Under the pieces are notes generated by a model that did not search any database, was not told the origin of the DNA, and worked only from the letters and a program-made list of their open reading frames with translations. 10,531 nucleotides of DNA from Spirochaetaceae bacterium. GTDB taxonomy: Bacteria > Spirochaetota > Spirochaetia > Treponematales > Breznakiellaceae. The translations under genes were made by a program, and so were the position numbers. This document shows, piece after piece, positions 1 through 5,657 of this stretch (position 1 is its first letter; every line of letters begins with the position of its first letter). Where the stretch lies: the NCBI GenBank assembly GCA_031265535.1, contig JAISCO010000083.1, positions 1 to 10,531 on the forward strand, in the 5' to 3' direction.

Positions 1-39
1 TGCCTCCTATCTGTTGAACTTTGCGCGGTTCACTTATAG

Positions 40-102
40 GAGAGCATCCTTGATACTCTCGGAAATGTCAAACTTTTATAGTCGCCCCGGCAAAGCCGGG
101 GG
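40..102. terminator. GC-rich hairpin, possible terminator of a gene ending left of the window
   Basis: CCCCGGC (85-91) pairs with GCCGGGG (95-101) across a 3-nt AAA loop, followed by G, TTT and, after a short break, TTTT. A weaker GAGAG...CTCTC pair lies at 40-60. The seven-pair GC stem with T-richness after it fits an intrinsic terminator, but the T run is interrupted, so it may equally be a repeat-derived hairpin. No convincing coding frame is seen in 1-353. Confidence 0.35.
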
Positions 103-106
103 TTTA

Positions 107-176
107 CCAATTTTAATTAACAATGAATAATTAGCAATGAGCAATTAACAACGAGCAATTAGGAATGAGCAATGCG
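107..176. repeat. 14-bp degenerate tandem repeat, 4 clear units plus one weak one
   Basis: Units read CAATGAATAATTAG (121-134), CAATGAGCAATTAA (135-148), CAACGAGCAATTAG (149-162) and GAATGAGCAATGCG (163-176). A weaker unit, CCAATTTTAATTAA, lies at 107-120. Two more related 14-mers sit directly after the outer-membrane protein gene at 1666-1693. The array lies in a gene-free stretch; no function can be read from it. Confidence 0.75.
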
Positions 177-289
177 GGCGGGCGCGTATGCAAAGCGCTG
201 TTTTCAGACCCGAAGGCAGAGGCCGGCGGGCGCTTTGGGTATGCCGGCGCGGAGCGCACGTAAACCCACTGGTGGGCGCTGGCGGGGGG
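174..289. repeat. GC-rich dispersed intergenic repeat, copy 1
   Basis: Positions 243-289 match 4419-4465 at 45 of 47 bases. Key parts are GCCGGCGCGGAGCGCA, then AAACCCACTGGTGGGCGCTG, then GGCGGGG. Weaker similarity extends left to about 174 (GCGTATGCAAAGCGC against GCGTATGTAAAGCGC at 4360-4374, then GCAGAGGC). CCCAC and GTGGG can form a small stem. Both copies sit 45-65 bp upstream of the start of a plus-strand gene. Confidence 0.8.
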
Positions 290-353
290 TGGGCGCTATT
301 GTTTTTTTAAGACTTTCGGTACACTATAGCTAATCTTTATGAGGAGGTCTTTC

Positions 354-413
354 ATGAAAAAGACACTGCTAAAAAACACCGGTATTTCGTGGGGGGGGGG
401 GGGGATATTATAA
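354..413 (+). CDS. 19-codon leader ORF ending after a 14-G tract; likely true start of the outer-membrane protein
   Basis: GAGGAGG at 341-347 sits 6 nt before ATG 354, the best ribosome binding site in this area. The frame reads MKKTLLKNTGISWGGGGIL and stops at TAA 411-413. The glycine run is encoded by 14 consecutive G (391-404). With 13 or 16 G the frame would continue without a stop through GYYKPKNCT into ATG 430 of the outer-membrane protein. With 15 G it would stop at TGA 431-433, overlapping that ATG. The ORF is therefore either the 5' end of a phase-variable gene caught out of frame, a leader peptide, or a homopolymer assembly error. The peptide alone has no recognised function. Confidence 0.5.
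   Translation: MKKTLLKNTGISWGGGGIL
391..404 (+). repeat. G14 homopolymer, candidate slipped-strand phase-variation tract
   Basis: Fourteen uninterrupted G lie between a strong ribosome binding site with its ATG (354) and the outer-membrane protein ORF (430). Homopolymeric G tracts are a known basis of phase variation, including for outer-membrane protein genes of Treponema pallidum. Here the tract length sets whether ATG 354 is in frame with the downstream ORF. Confidence 0.85.
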
Positions 414-429
414 ACCTAAAAATTGTACG

Positions 430-1665
430 ATGAGGTTTATATTCGCGCTTTATTTGTTTTTACATTTGCTTCCGCAACTGCTTCCGGCGTACGGGGACGA
501 GGTGGACGGGGTAATAACAGAGCTCTCTGTTACGGGGCTTAAACGGACAAGGCTGAGTACGGTGAAGGCCGCGTTAAACCGGTTTATGGGACAGGATGCC
601 GAAACACTGGATCTGGACGCGGTATACGCTGCCGTGCTTGATACGGGTATACTTGAGCCTATCTCTATCTCGGTGCAAGACTCTGCGGACGGAAAGGGAA
701 AAACGCTTTCGGTAGAGGTCCGGGAAAAATGGTCTATTTTTCCAGTGCCCATTTTTTTTGTAAGTTCCGGACAATTAAGCGGCGGTCTTTTTTTGGGGGA
801 CATGAACGCTTTCGGTTTGAATGATAAGTTTTTTTTGGGCGGGATGTACAGCGATGACGGCTGGATGCTTATGTCCAGTTATGTCCATTCGGGCGGCGCG
901 GGCGTACCGGGCTGGATGCTTTCCGGGTCGTTCGCTCGATCGGAGCGGAAAGATTCAGACCAAAACGGCGATGATATACGGCGTTTTAATCTTGATACCG
1001 TAGGAGCTTCGGCGGGGCTTTCGTACCCTTTTACCGACATCTTAAGCGCGTCTTTTAGGGTTTCCTATCAGCAGCTTACGCTGCGGGACAGCGAGGCACC
1101 TTTGGAGGAGCCGGGATCGGGGGCGCGTGTTTTGGGTATGGGGGGCGGCTTTTCTATGCGAAAGAGTCATTGGGACGGCTATTTGCTTTCTGAAAAGAAT
1201 TTGACCGCCGGGTACACGTTTACGGCGGGTATTGCCTCCGATTCATTCCATGAAATAAAGCTGCGGAGTGTTTATCAGGAATCGCTGCTGCCGGGTTTTA
1301 AACTGAATTTGAGCGGCGGCGCGCTTTATCAGCCTTATGTGCCCCCACTTTTTGAATCGTCTCCGCAGGCGGCGCAGGTTAATATATTGCCGAATTCGTT
1401 TTCAGCCCGTAATTACGCGGGTCTGTCTGCGGGCTTTGAAAAATATCTTTTTAGGATAAGCGTGGGTGTTTTATCGGCGATTGCTTCGTACCAGATTGTC
1501 TTTTCCGAGGGGCCTATTATTGGCGCCCGTTTGGATCATGGCGCGGCGGCTTCGCTTGTGTTTTATTTGAGTAAGCTGGCTATTCCCGCTATGGGTCTGG
1601 GTTTTGCCTACAATGTCAGCGCCGGTTATCCGCAATTTTATTTTAGTGTGGGGATGAGTTTGTAA
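430..1665 (+). CDS. BamA/TamA-like (Omp85-type) outer-membrane protein, one POTRA domain plus beta-barrel
   Basis: The 411-residue product begins with a signal peptide-like stretch (residues 1-22, hydrophobic FIFALYLFLHLLPQLL). Residues about 26-103 look like one POTRA domain: a strand, the GLKRTRLSTVKAAL helix, the DLDAVYAAVLDTGIL helix, then two strands ending EVREKWSIFPVP. Residues about 105-411 alternate aromatic and glycine-rich strands, fit an outer-membrane beta-barrel, and end YPQFYFSVGMSL (terminal Leu instead of the usual Phe). One POTRA and about 410 residues is much shorter than BamA, so a surface or porin-like role is as likely as an assembly role. ATG 430 has no Shine-Dalgarno sequence; the better start is ATG 354, out of frame by one G of the 14-G tract. 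No partner gene is adjacent. The family assignment is from fold pattern, not a search. Confidence 0.75.
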   Translation: MRFIFALYLFLHLLPQLLPAYGDEVDGVITELSVTGLKRTRLSTVKAALNRFMGQDAETLDLDAVYAAVLDTGILEPISISVQDSADGKGKTLSVEVREKWSIFPVPIFFVSSGQLSGGLFLGDMNAFGLNDKFFLGGMYSDDGWMLMSSYVHSGGAGVPGWMLSGSFARSERKDSDQNGDDIRRFNLDTVGASAGLSYPFTDILSASFRVSYQQLTLRDSEAPLEEPGSGARVLGMGGGFSMRKSHWDGYLLSEKNLTAGYTFTAGIASDSFHEIKLRSVYQESLLPGFKLNLSGGALYQPYVPPLFESSPQAAQVNILPNSFSARNYAGLSAGFEKYLFRISVGVLSAIASYQIVFSEGPIIGARLDHGAAASLVFYLSKLAIPAMGLGFAYNVSAGYPQFYFSVGMSL

Positions 1666-1693
1666 CAGTTAGCAATTAGAAGGGAACAATTAG
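1666..1693. repeat. Two 14-bp units related to the 107-176 array
   Basis: CAGTTAGCAATTAG (1666-1679) and AAGGGAACAATTAG (1680-1693) begin immediately after the TAA of the outer-membrane protein gene. They share the CAATTAG core and the 14-bp period of the upstream array. The rest of the gap to 1808 is A/G-rich and shows nothing recognisable. Confidence 0.5.
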
Positions 1694-1808
1694 GTAAAAA
1701 GGAAAAGGGAAAAAGTAAAGGAAGACACAACGCGGCAATTCTCTGTTTGGCACGAAGCATGGTCTAGTAAGGACATAATTAAAAGGGCAGGGCGGGCATC
1801 AACATCCG

Positions 1809-2195
1809 TTATATCTTATCCCGACGCAGCGTCAGGCTCTTGTCTTTAGTAGTCATTGAATATCTTAACACCGTTTTTATTGCGGCATTAACTTTTGATA
1901 AAACATTCTTAGCAAGCATACCGGCAAGTTCCGTTAAATCGGCTTCGTCAATCGTTGCTATTTGCGAAAAATTGACCACAGAACTTTTATCAAGTCCTGA
2001 CGCGGCTTTTTCCAAAAACAAATTGCCGGGCAGATTTGCAAGAGCGGTATTTGAAGTTATCATCGCGCAAACAACCGTATTTATGGCGCTGCGGTTAAAA
2101 TTATCGCTTTGAATAACCAAAACCGGGCGGCGCTTTGCGGGAGCGGAGCCTGTAGGCTCCGGCAGATTTGCCCACCAGACTTCGCCGCGAACCAT
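1809..2195 (-). CDS. mazF: MazF/PemK-family toxin (predicted mRNA endoribonuclease)
   Basis: The 128-residue product opens VRGEVWWANLPEP, then KRRPVLVIQSDNFNRS (21-36) and NTVVCAMITSN (39-49). This is the PemK/MazF signature, with the conserved Arg (22/23) and Thr47 in the positions of the catalytic Arg and Thr of MazF. The family cuts mRNA at short sequences and halts translation until bound by its antitoxin. The start ATG lies 2 nt after the stop of the antitoxin gene, so the two are translationally coupled in the antitoxin-then-toxin order. The C-terminus (SMTTKDKSLTLRRDKI) extends somewhat beyond the usual 110-120 residues. A relic of a second MazF gene lies at 3872-3906. The family call is solid; the cleavage sequence cannot be read. 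Confidence 0.88.
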   Translation of the reverse strand: MVRGEVWWANLPEPTGSAPAKRRPVLVIQSDNFNRSAINTVVCAMITSNTALANLPGNLFLEKAASGLDKSSVVNFSQIATIDEADLTELAGMLAKNVLSKVNAAIKTVLRYSMTTKDKSLTLRRDKI

Positions 2196-2197
2196 GG

Positions 2198-2467
2198 CTA
2201 CCAGTCGTCCATCGCGAAAAGCTGGTACGCCGCCTGCCGCAATCCCGCATCCTGCTCTGCCGGGTTAGTTTTGTAGTAGCGGTTTAATGCTTCCGTTATC
2301 TCATTCGCTTGAAATCCGTCCGTTTCGCCGCCCGCCGGAATAATTTTTGCAAAAGGCTTGCCGTATTTTGTAATGACATACACCGCGCCGTTGTAAGCCT
2401 TGTCAACAATTTCGGCAAAGCGGGTTTTTGCTTCGTTTGTGTCGATTGTAATTTGCTCCATATACAT
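2198..2467 (-). CDS. Phd/YefM-family antitoxin paired with the MazF-like toxin
   Basis: The 89-residue product starts MYMEQITIDTNEAKTRFAEI and continues VYVITKYGKPFAKIIPAG, the typical Phd/YefM DNA-binding N-terminal half. The polar C-terminal half (about 48-89) would be the toxin-binding tail. Family members neutralise the toxin and repress their own operon. The first ATG is chosen because AGAGGA (2479-2474 on the minus strand) lies 6 nt upstream. The stop TAG is followed after 2 nt by the toxin ATG. A Phd-type antitoxin with a MazF-type toxin is a mixed pairing, seen in other genomes and consistent with partner exchange among TA modules. Confidence 0.88.
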   Translation of the reverse strand: MYMEQITIDTNEAKTRFAEIVDKAYNGAVYVITKYGKPFAKIIPAGGETDGFQANEITEALNRYYKTNPAEQDAGLRQAAYQLFAMDDW

Positions 2468-2507
2468 TACCGGTCCTCTTTGGGACTGTTTTCCAGCCTC
2501 ACATAAT

Positions 2508-2516
2508 ATTATAACA
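2508..2516 (-). promoter_or_regulatory. Extended -10 promoter for the antitoxin-toxin operon
   Basis: The minus strand reads TGTTATAAT, a perfect extended -10 (TGnTATAAT). Transcription would start near 2501, about 34 nt before the antitoxin ATG. The -35 region (TAACGC) is weak, as is common with an extended -10. The palindromic AATATT within and after it could serve antitoxin autoregulation. Confidence 0.55.
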
Positions 2517-2533
2517 GAGATTTTGGCCTTGCG

Positions 2534-2995
2534 TTACCGGTTGTTTTGTAACCTGATAAAGCTATCAAGTATTTCCTGCCATGTTTCATAGCTTCTGTCA
2601 GTAACATCGTAATTATCGTAGAAATCACTCTTTTCTGAAATAGCAAGAACGCCAAAAATCGAGCTGAGAGGTTCAGTCGTACCGGTATACATCTTTTGTC
2701 TTTTATCTTTTTTCGAAATATCCAGTTCGGCAAGCAAGAAAAGATGTCCTACCTCATGCGCGATATAAACCCGCAAATCTTTTTCAGGCAAATCCTCTCT
2801 ATGGTATATAACAAACTTCCTGCCCTGATAGTAGTCGGCGCTGGCTTGTTTTTGTCCGTCAACAAAATTTGAATACGGCTCACAGATAACTATAAATCTG
2901 CTGTTTTTTAGTTTCTTACGGAAATAACATTCAATACTGCGCATGATATGAGCAAGGGGCTGCCCTTTAAGGAGCGGAGAAAACTTCTCATACAA
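2534..2995 (-). CDS. ImmA/IrrE-type zinc metallopeptidase domain protein, N-terminus interrupted
   Basis: The longest uninterrupted frame gives 153 residues from a TTG codon. HEVGH (80-84) is the HExxH zinc-binding and catalytic motif in a helix (VYIAHEVGHLFLLAEL); Glu108 in TTEPLSSIFG is a plausible third ligand. ImmA/IrrE peptidases typically cleave repressors or toxin-regulating partners. The same frame is open further upstream to ATG 3088, broken only by TAG at 3014-3016. The intact gene would be 2534-3088 and 184 residues, and no good start or ribosome binding site precedes TTG 2995. The gene therefore looks like one with a nonsense mutation, or a readthrough or sequencing case. It is in the same direction as the toxin-antitoxin pair but separated by that pair's own promoter. 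Confidence 0.7.
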   Translation of the reverse strand: MYEKFSPLLKGQPLAHIMRSIECYFRKKLKNSRFIVICEPYSNFVDGQKQASADYYQGRKFVIYHREDLPEKDLRVYIAHEVGHLFLLAELDISKKDKRQKMYTGTTEPLSSIFGVLAISEKSDFYDNYDVTDRSYETWQEILDSFIRLQNNR

Positions 2996-3013
2996 AGCAT
3001 ACTGTGTTCTGAC

Positions 3014-3088
3014 CTAAGTTTCATCTATGCCGAAAGCTTTCGCTATTTGAGCAATTTTTTTGTCATCAATTTTAAACTCGGCTGACAT
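3014..3088 (-). pseudogene. Detached N-terminal segment of the metallopeptidase gene, ended by in-frame TAG
   Basis: ATG 3088 opens a 24-codon frame, MSAEFKIDDKKIAQIAKAFG then IDET, before TAG at 3014-3016. The next codons (VRTQYALYEKF) run directly into the metallopeptidase in the same frame. The segment looks like a small helical, possibly helix-turn-helix, start such as often precedes ImmA/IrrE domains. An extended -10 lies about 60 nt upstream, supporting transcription from here. Confidence 0.5.
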
Positions 3089-3150
3089 TAGCTGCCATTT
3101 ACCTTATTTACTCACGTTGTTACAGATTGTTTTTAGTCAATCTTGTTAGA

Positions 3151-3159
3151 TTTATAGCA
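3151..3159 (-). promoter_or_regulatory. Extended -10 element upstream of the metallopeptidase gene
   Basis: The minus strand reads TGCTATAAA, an extended -10. The predicted start is near 3144, some 55 nt before ATG 3088. No good -35 is seen. Confidence 0.35.
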
Positions 3160-3213
3160 GGAAATACGCAGACAGCGCATCTTTCGCCAAAATATACAGA
3201 CATCTGTATTTCC
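3160..3213. promoter_or_regulatory. Nested inverted repeat, possible operator
   Basis: ATACAGA (3194-3200) and TCTGTAT (3203-3209) form a near-perfect 16-bp palindrome. An outer pair, GGAAATAC (3160-3167) and GTATTTCC (3206-3213), overlaps it. It sits between the small ORF (ending 3233) and the extended -10 of the metallopeptidase gene, where a repressor site would be expected. It could instead be a transcript hairpin. Confidence 0.35.
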
Positions 3214-3232
3214 CTGCGGCAGGCGGGAAGTT

Positions 3233-3469
3233 TTAACGCCATGAACCTGTCAGAAACATTGAACGTATGGTCAAATACCTGCTGTGAATTTCCTTTTCGT
3301 CATTTTCTTCCGCCACTCCCGCGAAAAAGGTTTGGGGATTACCGCGACATATATTCAAATATCTGATTTTTGTCTTATCATCCTCTTTGTGAAAGTTGGA
3401 AAAAACACTTTCCACCTCTTCCTCGTTTTTGCATTTTTTCAAGTTGCTAACCAGTATAGGATTGTACAT
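3233..3469 (-). CDS. Small hypothetical protein (78 aa)
   Basis: The product is rich in Lys and Glu (for example LKKCKNEEEVESVFSNFHKE), looks soluble and helical, and has no signal or membrane segment. I do not recognise a family. AGGAG at 3489-3485 lies upstream of ATG 3469 but at an unusually long 15 nt. It runs in the same direction as, and 144 nt upstream of, the interrupted metallopeptidase gene, so it may belong to that transcription unit. Coding composition is plausible but no motif confirms it. Confidence 0.45.
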   Translation of the reverse strand: MYNPILVSNLKKCKNEEEVESVFSNFHKEDDKTKIRYLNICRGNPQTFFAGVAEENDEKEIHSRYLTIRSMFLTGSWR

Positions 3470-3739
3470 AATTCTTATTAAATACTCCTTTTAAACAAAA
3501 AAACTTGCCCGATGGTTGACGACCAAGCTTAATAATTATTGTGTGCGAAAAGCGTGTTTTTTGATACCGCAAGTACAGCGCACTCTGACCGGCAGTTTCA
3601 CCTTCCGCATGAAGAAACATGCCTATCATGTAAATTCATACTTGCCAAGCATACTGACGGTGTCCCCCGCTACAGAGTCGCCGCAAACTTGTTTGCAGCA
3701 TGGTATTAAATTCCGTTGCGAATAGGCGCCTATGTTCGA

Positions 3740-3768
3740 AAAATATAGTAACAGTGATAACTTGTCAA
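3740..3768 (-). promoter_or_regulatory. Possible promoter with perfect -35 (TTGACA)
   Basis: The minus strand has TTGACA at 3768-3763, then TATATT after 15 nt (3747-3742) or TATTTT after 17 nt (3745-3740). It points towards the small ORF at 3469, which would give a long leader of about 265 nt with no clear gene in it. Weak evidence. Confidence 0.3.
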
Positions 3769-3871
3769 TACGATATGAACGCGCTTTTTATAACGTCAGC
3801 GAATTTGTAGTAAAATTGAACCCCGCACGCCGTTTTTATTCGGACTTCCCAGCGGTCCGCTCGCTTGTTTT

Positions 3872-3906
3872 ATCGCGCAAATAACCGTATTTATGGCACT
3901 GCGGTT
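3872..3906 (-). pseudogene. Relic of a second MazF-family toxin gene
   Basis: Thirty-three of 35 bases match 2062-2096 inside the intact toxin gene. In the toxin frame on the minus strand it encodes NRSAINTVICAI, against NRSAINTVVCAM in the intact toxin. Both differences are either silent or conservative, yet similarity ends abruptly on both sides. This looks like a remnant of another mazF copy. Confidence 0.55.
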
Positions 3907-3973
3907 CGTATTGCGCCAAAATAAAATCTAAGTGAAAAAAGCGTGCGCCATAAATGACGGTAAACCAAAAACC

Positions 3974-4301
3974 GGAGGCATGATGCCTCCATGTCAAAGG
4001 CAAAAACCTGAACGCCGTTATCGAAGTGAACGCCGTGTCCCGCCCCAACGAGGCGGGAAGGTACTAGCGCGGAGCGCATGTGCATCCATGTCAAATGGCG
4101 GGGGGTGGCGGAAGACCGCCGTAGGCGGGCTGTAGACAGGGGGGCGCGACTATGAGACAACGGTTTGCGATGATGCGGGGAAACAGCGCCCCCCTCCTGA
4201 ATCAGAATATGAGCCACAAATTACACGAATTATCGGAGTAAAGGCAAAACTCCGACCGCCGCTATCGAAATGAACGCCGCTCCGCCCCAGCGAGGAGCGG
4301 C
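3974..4301. repeat. GC-rich repeat block with hairpins and a duplicated about 61-bp unit
   Basis: A segment starting AAAGGCAAAA, with TATCGAA.TGAACGCCG inside and ending in a GC hairpin, occurs at 3996-4057 and again at 4240-4300. The hairpins are CCCGCC/GGCGGG (4039-4044, 4052-4057) and GCCGCTCC/GGAGCGGC (4276-4283, 4294-4301). Another palindrome, GGAGGCAT-G-ATGCCTCC, lies at 3974-3990. Apart from the toxin relic and possible promoter listed separately, I see no gene in 3470-4511; the open frames there are by-products of high GC. Confidence 0.65.
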
Positions 4302-4323
4302 AAACAATAGGCCGGAGGCATTG

Positions 4324-4350
4324 AAACCCACTGGCGGGCGCTGGCGGGGG
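4324..4350. repeat. GC-rich dispersed intergenic repeat, partial copy
   Basis: AAACCCACTGGCGGGCGCTG followed by GCGGGGG matches the cores at 262-288 and 4438-4464 with one base changed (T to C). It is preceded by CCGGAGGCAT, which also occurs at 3972-3981. Confidence 0.7.
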
Positions 4351-4465
4351 CAGGCAGCCGCGTATGTAAAGCGCCCTTGCCTTACCAGAAGCAGAGGCTG
4401 AAACCACGCTTCCGGTACGCCGGCGCGGAGCGCATTTAAACCCACTGGTGGGCGCTGGCGGGGGG
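4345..4465. repeat. GC-rich dispersed intergenic repeat, copy 2
   Basis: Positions 4419-4465 match 243-289 at 45 of 47 bases; the looser left part (GCGTATGTAAAGCGC, GCAGAGGC) also corresponds to copy 1. It ends 46 bp before the galE-like start codon, and the gap (4466-4511) is AT-rich. The two copies are in direct orientation and enclose about 4.1 kb. Confidence 0.8.
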
Positions 4466-4511
4466 ATTACAATTTTTTAATTAATTCGCTATTTTTATTT
4501 AAAGAGCGGTT

Positions 4512-5510
4512 ATGAACATACTGATAATTGGCGGAGCAGGTTATATCGGGGCGCATGTTGCGCGGGAATTTTTAGACGCGGGACATAAAGTTACCGTGTA
4601 TGACAACTTGTCAAGCGGACTTGCGCAAAACATTTTTGACGATGAAGACTTTGTTGAAGGCGATACAATGGATTTTATCGGCCTGATTGACACTATGCGG
4701 CGGGGTTTTGACGCGATTGTGCATCTTGCCGCCTTCAAATCGGCGGGCGAGTCGATGCTGCGGCCCGAAAAATACGCCGTAAACAATATAAACAGCACGG
4801 TACACATCCTCAACGCGGCGGCGGAAAGCGGCATAAAGTATATCATCTTTTCATCAAGCGCGGCGGTTTACGGCAACCCTCAATATATTCCAATAGATGA
4901 AAAACATCCTGTAAATCCTGCAAATTTTTATGGCTTTACAAAGCTGGAAGTAGAGCGGCTTTTGGGGTGGTACGACAAACTCAAGGGCTTGCGCTACGCC
5001 GCGCTGCGATATTTTAACGCCGCCGGGTACGACCTCAATCTGCGCGTTACGGGACTGGAGCAAAATCCCGCCAACCTGCTGCCCATTATAATGGAGACCG
5101 CCTGCGGGACGCGAAAAGAAGTGCTTGTGTTTGGCTGCGATTATGATACGCCGGACGGAAGCGGTGTGCGCGACTACATCCACGTTACCGACCTTGCGCG
5201 GGGACATGTCGCCGCGCTGGAAAGGCTGATAAAAACAGGTACAAGTTTTACCTTGAACCTTGGCGGTGAGAACGGTATTTCCGTACTGGAGATGATCGAC
5301 GCCGCGAAACGGATAAGCGGCAGAGACATCCCTTACAGGATCACGGATCGCCGGCCGGGGGACGCGGCCAAATTGATAGCTTCCTCCGAAAAAGCTGGCG
5401 AGCTTTTAGACTGGAAGGCGCAGTATTCAGATATGGAAACATTGATTTCATCAAGCTGGAAAGCATATCTCAATAATGCTGAAAAGGATGCAAAACCGGC
5501 GCTTAGCTGA
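4512..5510 (+). CDS. galE: UDP-glucose 4-epimerase (short-chain dehydrogenase/reductase family)
   Basis: The 332-residue product has the NAD-binding GGAGYIG (7-13), the SSSAAVYG catalytic serine region (114-121), and Tyr140-x-x-x-Lys144 in NFYGFTK. It also has RYFNAAG (166-172), DGSGVRDYIHVTDLA (215-229) and RRPGDAAKLIA (280-290), the usual GalE order, and is of normal length (about 330-340). The enzyme interconverts UDP-glucose and UDP-galactose in the cytoplasm, feeding galactose use and surface glycan synthesis. The start has only a weak AGAG, 6-7 nt upstream. The gene stands alone: repeats precede it and the minus-strand restriction operon follows. UDP-GlcNAc or uronate epimerase activity is possible, since close family members differ only in pocket residues. 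Confidence 0.92.
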   Translation: MNILIIGGAGYIGAHVAREFLDAGHKVTVYDNLSSGLAQNIFDDEDFVEGDTMDFIGLIDTMRRGFDAIVHLAAFKSAGESMLRPEKYAVNNINSTVHILNAAAESGIKYIIFSSSAAVYGNPQYIPIDEKHPVNPANFYGFTKLEVERLLGWYDKLKGLRYAALRYFNAAGYDLNLRVTGLEQNPANLLPIIMETACGTRKEVLVFGCDYDTPDGSGVRDYIHVTDLARGHVAALERLIKTGTSFTLNLGGENGISVLEMIDAAKRISGRDIPYRITDRRPGDAAKLIASSEKAGELLDWKAQYSDMETLISSSWKAYLNNAEKDAKPALS

Positions 5511-5549
5511 AAACACAGGCACGTGAAATTGCATATAATGTTTTTTTCG

Positions 5550-5629
5550 CACGTTTTCATTCGCGGCGAGTATTTTGTCAGTTCGTTCTTGATATTCTCA
5601 ATTATTTCTTCATCATCAGTGATTTCCAT
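5550..5629 (-). pseudogene. Possible truncated gene start downstream of the restriction-modification gene
   Basis: GGAGG (5652-5648) lies just after the stop of the restriction-modification gene, and ATG 5629 opens a frame reading MEITDDEEIIENIKNELTKY. This looks like a real acidic, helical protein start. The frame then passes into sequence antisense to galE (from 5510 down, ending 5333), where the residues become low in plausibility. The spacing from the GGAGG is long (18 nt); a nearer ATG at 5639 gives only seven codons. I read this as the front end of a lost operon member, but a chance ORF is possible. Confidence 0.3.
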
Positions 5630-5657
5630 AATAAAACATCAATAAAACCTCCACGAG

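Noticed and set aside
1..83. Open plus-strand frame from position 2 through to about 124 as the end of an upstream gene
   Set aside because: It reads through the GC hairpin and into the 14-bp repeat, with no recognisable protein motif.
3470..3730. Short minus-strand ORFs, including MRKVKLPVRVRCTCGIKKHA (start near 3612) with two cysteines resembling a zinc-knuckle start
   Set aside because: Only about 24 codons, no ribosome binding site, and surrounding frames are broken. It could be a gene relic but the evidence is too thin to list.
3836..4445. Several long open frames on both strands in the GC-rich block, two sharing a GVHFD..G...FAF-like peptide
   Set aside because: The shared peptide comes from the duplicated 61-bp DNA repeat. 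Composition is atypical, frames overlap on both strands, and there are no ribosome binding sites.
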